From: Urechidicola croceus
GTDB lineage: Bacteria; Bacteroidota; Bacteroidia; Flavobacteriales; Flavobacteriaceae
Assembly: GCA_905181865.1 (NCBI GenBank)
Contig: CAJIZG010000003.1
Coordinates: forward strand, 451,001-515,000
Length of the DNA: 64,000 bases
Direction of reading: 5' to 3'
Both the position numbers and the translations under genes were made by a program. Of the stretch, positions 1 through 8,181 are shown in pieces (the first letter of the stretch is position 1; the number at the start of each line of letters is the position of its first letter). The notes under the pieces were generated by a model that was not told where the DNA came from, searched no databases, and was given only the letters and a program-made list of their open reading frames with translations.

Positions 1-1207
1 GCCTGTAATGAGCAATTATATTTGAAAGATCTATATCTCCTTTATCATCAATTAACTCCGAATGTGTTACTCTCAGTTCAGTTCCTGCATCACCTTTCAG
101 ACTAATTTTAGTTACTCCTGCAATAGTTCTACCCAAATCAAACACATATTTCCGGCTATTAACTTTACGTATACTAACGGGAGTAATCTGTTCTACATCT
201 CTAATAGGATGCATAAGCTGTGAGACAATATTTTGGGAAGGCGCAGCCGTATTTATACTATTCTTCCAGCCGGAATCATCAAAACCTGCATTATTCCATC
301 CGGGCTGCTCTAAACGTGCATCGTAGTGCTCGGCTGTATAAATGCTGTTAAAGACAACAGGGCTTAGGGATGTTTTCCAATCTCTATCAGTCGATATTGT
401 TTCTACAGTTCCATCCTCATAAGTAATCCTTAAATCCATACAAAATTTTGGCCGTGCCCGCCAAGGAGCTTCGTGAAAGAACCAAACTGCTGTAGATTGA
501 TGATTATACCAACCATTTCCAAGAAGAACACCAACTGCATTGTTTTTTTCCAAAAGATCTGTAATATCGTGTGTAAGATATAAGTTACGGCGATCGAATC
601 TGGTGTAATTGGGGTCAAGGCGATGATCTCCAACGCGTTTACCATTAATATACAGTTCGTAAAGACCCCCAACAGCAATATATGCCTGTGCCTTTTTAAT
701 TTTTTTCTTTGCTTCAAACTCCTTCCTGAAATATGGAGCAGGCTTTAAATCAAGATTTCTGGTATCACTTATCCATGCTCCTTTCCAGTTTGTCATCTGC
801 ATCATGCCGGTTTCAAAATTAGCAACTTTCGAAGCATCACTCTCTTTTTTATCCTTATCCCAAACCTGAACAGTCCAGTAGTATTTTGTAAAAGGTTTAA
901 GTGGCTTACCCCGGTAGGTAACAAGCGTAGATTCATCTACAACTTTTCCGGTATTCCACATATCTCCTGAACCATTTAAAACCTCTTCTAAGTCAGTTCC
1001 TACTATTATTTTGTAGGCGTTTTGAGTAGCGCCCTCTCTTTTGTCGGATATTTGCCATCTAAATCTCGGGTTCTCCGAATCTACACCAATTGGATTGCTT
1101 AGATACTCGCATAATAAATGTTTAGGGAGGCATTCATTCGTTCTATTGTTACACGAAAAAAGCAGTGCAATAAACAGAACTGCAATAACAGATTTCAGTA
1201 TTTTCAT
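1..1207 (-). CDS. GH78 alpha-L-rhamnosidase, N-terminal part (runs off the left edge)
   Basis: An open frame with no stop runs from the ATG at 1207 to the window edge, giving about 402 residues. It starts with a lipoprotein signal (hydrophobic stretch, then LFSC with Cys19), so the enzyme is probably surface-anchored. Residues about 28-120 form the leading beta domain (NPRFRWQI, then YKIIVGTD). Residues about 135-330 match the galactose-binding-like domain of bacterial rhamnosidases (YFRKEFEA, LYELYINGKRVGD). A further beta domain follows (YVFDLGRTIAGV). This order is that of GH78 enzymes, which release terminal L-rhamnose. The catalytic (alpha/alpha)6 barrel lies beyond the edge, so active-site residues cannot be checked. 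A composite dyad element sits 43-76 bp upstream of the start. Family assignment is by motif and domain order. Confidence 0.88.
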   Translation of the reverse strand, partial: MKILKSVIAVLFIALLFSCNNRTNECLPKHLLCEYLSNPIGVDSENPRFRWQISDKREGATQNAYKIIVGTDLEEVLNGSGDMWNTGKVVDESTLVTYRGKPLKPFTKYYWTVQVWDKDKKESDASKVANFETGMMQMTNWKGAWISDTRNLDLKPAPYFRKEFEAKKKIKKAQAYIAVGGLYELYINGKRVGDHRLDPNYTRFDRRNLYLTHDITDLLEKNNAVGVLLGNGWYNHQSTAVWFFHEAPWRARPKFCMDLRITYEDGTVETISTDRDWKTSLSPVVFNSIYTAEHYDARLEQPGWNNAGFDDSGWKNSINTAAPSQNIVSQLMHPIRDVEQITPVSIRKVNSRKYVFDLGRTIAGVTKISLKGDAGTELRVTHSELIDDKGDIDLSNIIAHYR

Positions 1208-1249
1208 TTTTTTAGCTTTTATAACTTAAATATCTAATTTGAAAATTTA

Positions 1250-1283
1250 TACCGAACATAGTTCGGTCAGAGTGCAAGAACTA
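1250..1283 (-). promoter_or_regulatory. Composite dyad element, copy A, upstream of GH78
   Basis: The stretch holds the palindrome CCGAAC-ATA-GTTCGG (1252-1266), then AGTGCAAGAACT (1271-1282), an imperfect version of a second dyad. The same block recurs upstream of the genes starting at 22247 and, in part, 62494. Shared position in three 5' leaders suggests a regulator-binding site or a structured leader. No regulator gene is in the window, so function is inference. Confidence 0.45.
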
Positions 1284-1372
1284 TTTAATTCCGGTCAAAT
1301 TAGTATAACTCCGGTCATAAATACTTCCGTGTAGAGCGGTTCGCTACCTCGCCGCTACGCCAATCGTAAGCC

Positions 1373-3454
1373 CTACGGGCGATGCGTTCGGAAAGGACCG
1401 GCGGGCAGACCTTCTTTATTTATGAGGTTTGGCTGGGCTTCCTGGTGCCAGGCGAATCTTGCTGCGATCGGTTTGTCGACGGCGTCGCTGGAAACAACAA
1501 TGGTGTTGCCCTCGATCACGGCTTGGGCTTTGACGAATCTTCCGTTTTCACCAGCGATTAGAAACCAGTCGAGGGGCTTGCCATCGCGCGAGGCGAGCCC
1601 GCTTCCGACATGGTCGAAACTCAGGCGAATCTTGCTGCCTTCGATAGCCATCGATTTATAGAGGGGACCGGAGTAGACGAGGTCTTCCTGGCCGTAGTCC
1701 TTGGCGAGAGCCCAGAGCGCGAGGCGCTTGCCAACGTCTTGTTTGTTGCTGGGATGTAACCAGTTGCTCTTGACGATGTCCGAGATGACGGCCATGCCGG
1801 TGTGCGGAATGTCCATAGCAGCGGTCTGGGCCTCCCAGAGCTCAGGGAGAGCGAATTCATTGCCGCCGCCGTAGCTATAGGGCGCGATCTGCACAAAGTA
1901 GAAGGGGGCGTCGGGGCGGAGGAAGACGTTGCGCCAGGATTGGATGAGCGCCTGCATTTTGTCGAAGTAGCGCATGCCGTCGCCGTGGTTCTGCTCGCCC
2001 TGGTACCATATCGCGCCGCGGATGGCGAAAGGGACAAGGGGGTGAATCATCGTGTTGTAAAGAATCGTGGGCAGGTTGACATGGGGGTCGGCATAAGGGA
2101 GCGAGGCGTGGAGTTGGACTTCTGGCTTGTAGCGCCAGGGACCGGCCAGGCTGATGCGATCAGTTTCTTCGGAACCGGCGACACAGAGGGCCATGGCCTC
2201 AGCCTTGCCCGACATGCCGCGGGGGCGGGCGGGGTCGTAGACACGCACGGTGATGCTGTTGGCGCCGGCTTTGACAAGGTTGGCGGGGATGCTGTAAATG
2301 CGCTCTTTGTTATAGAGGTTGGGGGTGGTGGTGCCGACGTGCTGGCCGTTGAACCACGTGACATCGCCTTCGTAGATGCGGTCAAGGTGCAGCACGAGGT
2401 TCTTGCCCACCCACGATTCGGGAACGTCAATGGTTTTGCGGAACCAAACCAGACCCCTGAAGTCGGGCAGGCCCGCTTCTCCCCATGCGTTGGGGATCTC
2501 CATGGTTTTCCAACTGCTGATATCAAGGTCAGGACTCGACATTTTGCGAGCGAGTTCCTCGTTGGCTTTTGCCTTTCCTAACGCCTTCCCGCTTTTCTTG
2601 GAGCGTTCCACGCTGGCATCGAAAGCGATTTTGTATTCGGCTTTCTCTTTGAATTCCGTCTGGTAGATCTCCGCTTCGCGTTTTTCCTCGGCGCTCATAT
2701 CTTTTGGAACCGCCGTCGGGTCGCGGTGCATATCCTGTGCTTCGGCGATGCCTTCGGTCATGCCGGGCAGCTGCGAGATTTCTTCGTGGCGCATCCAGGT
2801 TTCAATAATCGTTCCGCCCCACGAGGCATTGATGAGTCCGATAGGCACATCGATAGACTGGTTGATTTCGCGTCCGAAATAGTACCCAGCGGCCGAGAAG
2901 TCCCCGATGGTCTCGGGCGAACAGGCTTGCCATTGGCCGACAACGTCGTCCTGGGGATCGCTGGACATGGCGGTGGGGCGCGGAATGTTAAAAAGCCGGA
3001 TGTTGGGGTGGTTGGCTGCTTTGATTTCGGCTTTGCTGTCGGCAGATTGGTAAACGGTCATTTCCATGTTGGATTGGCCCGAGCAGAGCCAGACCTCGCC
3101 CACAAGGATGTCGGTGAGTTGGATGGTCTCTTGCCCTGCCTTAACGGTCATCGTCAGCGGACCTTTGCCGCTTTCGAGGGGCGGCAGGGTGAGGCGCCAG
3201 TGCCCTTCCGCGTTCGCGCGGGTGCGGGCGGAGTGCGGGCCAACCTCAACAGTGACAGTGCGGCCGGGCGCTGCCCAGCCCCAAATAGGCAGGGGCTGGT
3301 CGCGCTGGAGAACCATGTGGTCGGTGAAGATGTTAGCCATTCGGAATGTGGGCTGCGGCTCAGCGGCCTGCAGGCGTTGGCCTGCAGTGGCACCAAGTAA
3401 CAGGGGGGTAATCATTATAGTTAGGATTGCTATTCGTAATATGATTTTTTTCAT
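1373..3454 (-). CDS. GC-rich SASA-family (sialate O-acetylesterase-like) carbohydrate esterase, copy 1
   Basis: The 693-residue protein has an N-terminal signal sequence (hydrophobic residues 4-24) and the SASA/SGNH esterase layout. The block GQSN holds the probable nucleophile Ser128. A beta-sandwich insert follows at about residues 300-420 (WFRKTIDVPESWVG, VTWFNGQHVG). The WYQGEQN block is at 483-489 and the catalytic-type His567 is in the LHPSNKQ block. Such enzymes remove O-acetyl groups from sugars. Three close paralogues lie at 33978-40309, nearly identical over the first 150 and last 200 residues and divergent around residues 230-300. Its GC-rich sequence contrasts sharply with the AT-rich neighbours, suggesting transfer from a high-GC lineage. 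The true substrate is unknown. Long plus-strand frames inside it are composition shadows. Confidence 0.85.
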   Translation of the reverse strand: MKKIILRIAILTIMITPLLLGATAGQRLQAAEPQPTFRMANIFTDHMVLQRDQPLPIWGWAAPGRTVTVEVGPHSARTRANAEGHWRLTLPPLESGKGPLTMTVKAGQETIQLTDILVGEVWLCSGQSNMEMTVYQSADSKAEIKAANHPNIRLFNIPRPTAMSSDPQDDVVGQWQACSPETIGDFSAAGYYFGREINQSIDVPIGLINASWGGTIIETWMRHEEISQLPGMTEGIAEAQDMHRDPTAVPKDMSAEEKREAEIYQTEFKEKAEYKIAFDASVERSKKSGKALGKAKANEELARKMSSPDLDISSWKTMEIPNAWGEAGLPDFRGLVWFRKTIDVPESWVGKNLVLHLDRIYEGDVTWFNGQHVGTTTPNLYNKERIYSIPANLVKAGANSITVRVYDPARPRGMSGKAEAMALCVAGSEETDRISLAGPWRYKPEVQLHASLPYADPHVNLPTILYNTMIHPLVPFAIRGAIWYQGEQNHGDGMRYFDKMQALIQSWRNVFLRPDAPFYFVQIAPYSYGGGNEFALPELWEAQTAAMDIPHTGMAVISDIVKSNWLHPSNKQDVGKRLALWALAKDYGQEDLVYSGPLYKSMAIEGSKIRLSFDHVGSGLASRDGKPLDWFLIAGENGRFVKAQAVIEGNTIVVSSDAVDKPIAARFAWHQEAQPNLINKEGLPAGPFRTHRP

Positions 3455-3493
3455 TTTTAAGTGGTTTTTAATTATCTAATTTAAAAAATTTAT

Positions 3494-3606
3494 ACCGTTT
3501 GGATCGTTTGTCCAGCCACGTTTGGATGTAAAATGGATTTGCGGGCGCAATTCTTCTTTATACTCATGGCTATTACAAAAAGTCAATGTTTACTTGTTGT
3601 TTTCAT
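3494..3606 (-). pseudogene. Scar: canonical GH32 fragment joined to a GH32-like signal-peptide start
   Basis: On the minus strand 3494-3566 encodes LRPQIHFTSKRGW followed by NDPNG (3494-3508), the hallmark start of a true GH32 catalytic domain, then runs at once into the leader of the esterase at 3454 and stops. Just upstream, 3564-3606 repeats the first ~14 codons of the GH32-like gene starting at 5580, with an internal stop. Two gene heads have thus been joined. The junction with the esterase leader falls at GGTATAAATTTT, also present in the leaders of the genes starting at 1207 and 38233. Confidence 0.65.
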
Positions 3607-3640
3607 ATTCTAGTTATATTCTTTCAACTATTATTTCCTA

Positions 3641-3940
3641 CTATTTTGCAAGACTCCACCCCTCACCGAATTCAAGATCTTTAAGACGGGATTTAGGTGT
3701 CACTTTGATATTAGTTAGTTTACCATCTTTCACAATACCCTCAACAGTTGTATTATTCTCGGCTTGAAGTTTAAAATTCACATCCCACTTTTTAGGCCAT
3801 GCAGGCAACACAATAATTTTGCCCTTCTCCTCCTGAATAAGCATTCGTTGTAAAGCCGTAGATCCAGAACCAAAATGGTCGAAATCGGGGCAAGAATAAG
3901 GGCCTTCATGCCCATATAATGGAAAACGGCACATCGTAGA
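3641..3940 (-). pseudogene. 3' tail of a DUF5703-type glycoside hydrolase gene
   Basis: The frame encodes 97 residues almost identical to the last ~97 residues of the protein encoded at 5615-8005 (FGSGSTALQRML, LPAWPKKWDV, ending GEGWSLAK). Nucleotide similarity stops near 3940, where the sequence switches to unrelated DNA beside the GH32-like gene. The first Met is internal to the family and there is no signal peptide, so this is a leftover of a duplicated DUF5703 gene rather than a working small protein. Confidence 0.8.
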
Positions 3941-3969
3941 TTCATTAACAACTTAGTGAAACTTTACAT

Positions 3970-5580
3970 CTATTTATTGACATAAATAGAACGCATCGGG
4001 TAGGCCACCATGCTTCTAAGATACGCTTTCTTCCCCCTCGATTGCAACGAAACACCAACACTATCGTTTCGCCCTGGATATACACGAAGAGCCACAACCT
4101 GTTTGTCGTTTACAAACACCTCAACAATGCTTTTATCAATAAACACACGGAGTTTAAGAGGTTCGCTACCAATATTTACAGGAGCACTTTCAGGTGGGCG
4201 GCATGTAACATCATGGAGTATCGATGAATGGGAATTATCAAGCGTTATTATACTTTGCCCGTTAATACCCCGGTTTGCAAAGAAAGCAATGCGGGTGTAC
4301 TCCTCCGAATCATGGGAGCGCAGCACTTTCATCTCAATCATACTGCTTCCGGACACTTCAATAACTGCCTGAACTTCCATGGCATTGCCATGGACATTTT
4401 CGAACACAACTTCCTGATTAGCCGGAAGCTGCATAGGCTTAACTGTTTGTCTTTCATTCCATTTATGCAGACTTTTTAGGCTTTCGTATGGTTTTTGAAC
4501 CAGTTCTCCTTTTTTATCGAGGTTTAGCTGCCTGGGTAGGGTCATGATATGGTCCCACCCTTTTGTCGGTTTTGCAACATTCATATTAAAAATAGCCACA
4601 ACTCCACCTTTTCCATCCGGAAAGGCTGAAGGTGCATGAACTCCTCCCGGGCTAACAGCTCCAAAATTAAAATTGCCGCTTTTTCCGACAATAAATTTAT
4701 CCCGCTCTTTATCGTAATCCCCAATCATATATTTACCTCCAGCTTTATGACTAAAATGCATCATGATATGTTTATCGCCAATGGGCCAGAAATAGGGACA
4801 GGAACCATCATGGCTCTCCCCATACAAGTCATTTTCCAAAAATGGGTGCATGTATTCCCAATGGGCAAGGTCTTTTGAACGGTGCAAATATTCAGCCCTT
4901 GTACTATTTCCGTTTTTTTTCAACCGAGTTCCTCCCGTAACAGCATAGTAATAGTCCTCTTTTTTCCAGATAAACGGATCACCAATGTGGTAAGGAAGTT
5001 TTGCTCCCTCTTTGGCCAGAGGGATCACTGGATTGTCTGTTGATTTTTCCCAATTCAGTAGTAAAGGATCACTGGAAACAGCCATCATTACTCCCTGTCC
5101 TACACCTTGATACATGGCGATCACCCGATCGTCCTCCACAAATGCTGATCCTGAATAGACTTTCATCTCCGGATTGGGATAAATAGCCAACGGCAGGTCA
5201 CGCCAGTGAAGCATATCATCGGAGACGGCATGGCCCCAGTGTTGCCGTGTATCTTCTGGTGGATAAGACTGATAAAAAAGATGCCACTTACCTTGCCAGA
5301 AACATAATCCATTGGGATCATTCAAGTTTCCCTCAGGATTTACATAATGATAGACCGGACGATAAGGATCACCTGAAAGTTTCTCCCTGGATTCATTGAA
5401 CCTCAACAGGAGAGGATTGGTTTTCAATTCTTTTTCCTGCTTGCTCAGCTTATCTGAAAAATGATACTGTGGAACTTTGGATGTATAGTCAGGCTTATCC
5501 TGTGCGTTAGACTGATTTGAGCCGATCAGTATTCCTGTCATGGCTATTATAAAAAGCCAATGTTTACTTGTTGTTTTCAT
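3970..5580 (-). CDS. GH32-like secreted glycoside hydrolase
   Basis: The 536-residue protein has an N-terminal signal peptide ending near NAQ27. It follows the GH32 five-blade propeller pattern: NLNDPNG with nucleophile-type Asp88, WGHAVSDDMLHW at 115-126, and GDP at 200-202 in the place of the RDP motif. A C-terminal beta-sandwich carries the typical IDKSIVEVFVNDKQ. The usual ECP motif with the acid/base Glu is absent; the region reads GESHDGSCPYF (254-264), with Glu255 or Asp258 as possible replacements. GH32 enzymes hydrolyse fructosides, but this variant may act on another sugar. It lies 34 bp downstream of the DUF5703 gene and is probably co-transcribed. Related copies are at 20664 and 50909. 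Confidence 0.82.
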   Translation of the reverse strand: MKTTSKHWLFIIAMTGILIGSNQSNAQDKPDYTSKVPQYHFSDKLSKQEKELKTNPLLLRFNESREKLSGDPYRPVYHYVNPEGNLNDPNGLCFWQGKWHLFYQSYPPEDTRQHWGHAVSDDMLHWRDLPLAIYPNPEMKVYSGSAFVEDDRVIAMYQGVGQGVMMAVSSDPLLLNWEKSTDNPVIPLAKEGAKLPYHIGDPFIWKKEDYYYAVTGGTRLKKNGNSTRAEYLHRSKDLAHWEYMHPFLENDLYGESHDGSCPYFWPIGDKHIMMHFSHKAGGKYMIGDYDKERDKFIVGKSGNFNFGAVSPGGVHAPSAFPDGKGGVVAIFNMNVAKPTKGWDHIMTLPRQLNLDKKGELVQKPYESLKSLHKWNERQTVKPMQLPANQEVVFENVHGNAMEVQAVIEVSGSSMIEMKVLRSHDSEEYTRIAFFANRGINGQSIITLDNSHSSILHDVTCRPPESAPVNIGSEPLKLRVFIDKSIVEVFVNDKQVVALRVYPGRNDSVGVSLQSRGKKAYLRSMVAYPMRSIYVNK

Positions 5581-5614
5581 ATTGAAGTTATATTTTTTTA
5601 ATTATTATTTCCTA

Positions 5615-8005
5615 CTATTTCGCAAGGCTCCATCCCTCACCGAATTCAAGATCTTTAAGACGGGATTTAGGTGTCACTTTGATATTAGTTAGTTTACCAT
5701 CTTTCACGATACCCTCAACAGTTGTATTATTCTCGGCATGAAGTTTAAAATTCACATCCCACTTTTTAGGCCATGCAGGCAACACAATAATTTTGCCCTT
5801 CTCCTCCTGAATAAGCATTCGTTGTAAAGCCGTAGATCCAGAACCAAAATGGTCGAAATCGGGGCAAGAATCAGGGCCTTCTTTCCCATATAATGGAAAA
5901 CGGCACAGCGTAGATGCTGTACGAAAGCGGCGATCCAATCCTTCGGCAGTCTTATCTGCCTCACCTGCGTATGCCCAGTGAATTTGATCCTGTGTCCAGC
6001 ATCCACCTCCATTAACATCCTTTGAAGGGCGATGCTTCATTGTATTGCTAACAATATCGCCGCTTCCAAGTCCCACACCGAAACAACGGAATGGAAATAC
6101 AGGATAGAGCAACCCATTTTCAAAATTCTTCTTACTTCCCGACCATTTCTCAGCCGGAGCAATAGACTTTTCGCCATCGATTGTACGTAGACTAATTTCA
6201 GGAATTTCGTTACGGAATCTGGTCCAGTTAGACTGATCCATATCAGTACCTACTTTCATACTTAGTAATTGGTCAAGACAAAACTGTAAGCCTGCAACAT
6301 CTGGTGCAGGATTTATTGCTATCCACCACGTTTCAAGAACCATAGCAGGATCTAATCTAATTTTGCCATTTTCGTCACGCAAATAGTGCTTGTCAAAAAA
6401 CAGTAGAACTTCCCGGGCGAATGGAAGCAGTACATCGTCTCTAAAAATTTTATCTCCTGAATATTTTACATATTCGGTCATCATCGTTACTGCTTCCAGA
6501 CCGCTGGTAAAATAGTAGCTATGATACCACATTCCAATTCCGTTATTCTCACCTGGTTTCGTTTTTGGTGGACGACCATTTGTCTCCCCACAGTCACGCT
6601 CAGCACCAGTTGGTTCTATATTCTCGCGGAAATAAGCACCATCGTGTCCAAACCATGCTTTAGTGATCGCTTTTCGCATTTCAAGCAGATTTGAGTAATA
6701 GCCAAAAAATGGTTGCATCATCTCAAAGTCACCACTTGCAAGTAAGGGCCAATAAAGAAGCCTTTGATTCTGGAATGTGAAGCGCCGTCCCCAAAGACGA
6801 TCATCTTCGTTGGTAAGCCACCAACCATCTTTCTGTTGTTTCATAACTGCCCTTTTAATCGGGCCCTTCTCTTTTAGCTTTAATTGCTGTGTAAAAAGTC
6901 CACCATTAAACTTAGCCTGAACTTTGCCACGACTCTGACATGCCATCAGAAAACGAAAGACATTGTAACTCTGTGAAATTATGGCAGCACCATCTTCCTC
7001 CTCACGCATTCCTGAAGCAGGTACTTCTCCACTTAGTTTTTCGCGTACTTCTATCGGAAGCGTATTGTCTGTAGCAACAATCCAACTCCTATCCCAGAAA
7101 TCTGACCACCAATTACAATGGTTTTTCCACACATTTTTCACTGCCATTGTATTGACTGCCTGCTGTTCGATTGTCTCAATCCACTCAGAGGGTTTCGGGG
7201 TTTGCATAGTCAAGGCATGAATACGGATATCAAAGTTCTTTCCACTTCCTGCAAGAGTACTACCCGACGATTTTAACTGAGGGCTCTCCAACAAATTACC
7301 GAATGTATTATAACGGTAGGGATCCTGAAACTTCTCCTTCATATGCTCCACTTCATATAATTTAAGGTCGTCCGAATATACACTTCTGTCCCCAACGGTA
7401 TAATACCACAAAATTTTATCAGCCTTTTCTACAACTACATCCTGTACTGGTTCAATAGAGGGATCTAAAACACCATCAGAGTAATACCTAATTTCGTTAA
7501 AAGGAGTACGATCAATACGTTTCCATAAATCAGGCTTCACCGAAACAGCTATTTCATCAGGTGAATCAATTTCAACATGATAAACTGGACTATTAGCATC
7601 TGCCCAGATTCGCATTGAAACACCATCAGCTTCTATCTTTATCGAACCTGTTGCTAAATCCAGCGTCTGCTTAAACGGCTTACCTGCTTTAAAAGGATTA
7701 GGTGTTAGCGAAACCCTTACTCTACCAGTCTTAAAAATATCGCCCATATAATTATAGGCATCGTTCTTTGACAGAAGAAGATACAGATCATCATTTTCTA
7801 TAGCATAAACTCCGGCAGCAATATCGCCATTACCAAGAGGCATCACCCCGGTAGCATCCTTAGAAGGACTATTCCAGATTACATCATAGCGATCCATCAA
7901 ATTATCAGGCTCTGAACTCATTTTACATGATGTATTAATAACCAGCAAGCCGATAATCATACTGCAAATCAAAGAAAACGAAGCGAAGGTGTAAAGTGGT
8001 CTCAT
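5615..8005 (-). CDS. DUF5703-family glycoside hydrolase-like lipoprotein
   Basis: The 796-residue protein begins with a lipoprotein signal (INTSC, Cys27). Residues about 40-100 show the family start: VIWNSPSKDATGVMPLGNGD and a following block ending LLLSKNDAYN. The middle and C-terminal parts look like an (alpha/alpha)6-barrel enzyme related to GH95 (FNGGLFTQQL, YYFTSGLEAV, DFDHFGSGSTALQ). The family is common in Bacteroidota and Planctomycetes glycan loci; its sugar specificity is not established to my knowledge. A tail duplicate lies at 3641-3940 and a second family member at 63104 to the right edge. A 120-bp block of its 5' leader is repeated at 30147-30269. The start is supported by the signal sequence. 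Confidence 0.78.
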   Translation of the reverse strand: MRPLYTFASFSLICSMIIGLLVINTSCKMSSEPDNLMDRYDVIWNSPSKDATGVMPLGNGDIAAGVYAIENDDLYLLLSKNDAYNYMGDIFKTGRVRVSLTPNPFKAGKPFKQTLDLATGSIKIEADGVSMRIWADANSPVYHVEIDSPDEIAVSVKPDLWKRIDRTPFNEIRYYSDGVLDPSIEPVQDVVVEKADKILWYYTVGDRSVYSDDLKLYEVEHMKEKFQDPYRYNTFGNLLESPQLKSSGSTLAGSGKNFDIRIHALTMQTPKPSEWIETIEQQAVNTMAVKNVWKNHCNWWSDFWDRSWIVATDNTLPIEVREKLSGEVPASGMREEEDGAAIISQSYNVFRFLMACQSRGKVQAKFNGGLFTQQLKLKEKGPIKRAVMKQQKDGWWLTNEDDRLWGRRFTFQNQRLLYWPLLASGDFEMMQPFFGYYSNLLEMRKAITKAWFGHDGAYFRENIEPTGAERDCGETNGRPPKTKPGENNGIGMWYHSYYFTSGLEAVTMMTEYVKYSGDKIFRDDVLLPFAREVLLFFDKHYLRDENGKIRLDPAMVLETWWIAINPAPDVAGLQFCLDQLLSMKVGTDMDQSNWTRFRNEIPEISLRTIDGEKSIAPAEKWSGSKKNFENGLLYPVFPFRCFGVGLGSGDIVSNTMKHRPSKDVNGGGCWTQDQIHWAYAGEADKTAEGLDRRFRTASTLCRFPLYGKEGPDSCPDFDHFGSGSTALQRMLIQEEKGKIIVLPAWPKKWDVNFKLHAENNTTVEGIVKDGKLTNIKVTPKSRLKDLEFGEGWSLAK

Positions 8006-8010
8006 AATAT

Positions 8011-8133
8011 TTATTTATTTTTTAGTTTTTTAGTATCTATTCAGACCAAAATCAACATATTTTTTTTAGTACATGAAAAAAATATAAATCTCTGATCACC
8101 AACATATTAAGTTGATATTATTTTTATATAACG
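8011..8133. repeat. Duplicated leader block (partner at 30147-30269)
   Basis: The leader of the DUF5703 gene matches 30147-30269 over about 120 bp with few differences, including the shared core ATCAACATATTTTTTT and the end TATATAACG. One copy precedes an intact gene and the other precedes only a gene tail, so a DUF5703-like gene was probably lost at the second site. Confidence 0.75.
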
Positions 8134-8181
8134 TTGGTTTTAAGTATATTATAATAATAAAACCATTCAATCTTAAAAGGA

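Noticed and set aside
430-717. Minus-strand 95-codon ORF near the left edge
   Set aside because: It is a shadow frame within the GH78 gene, whose own frame is open from 1207 to the edge.
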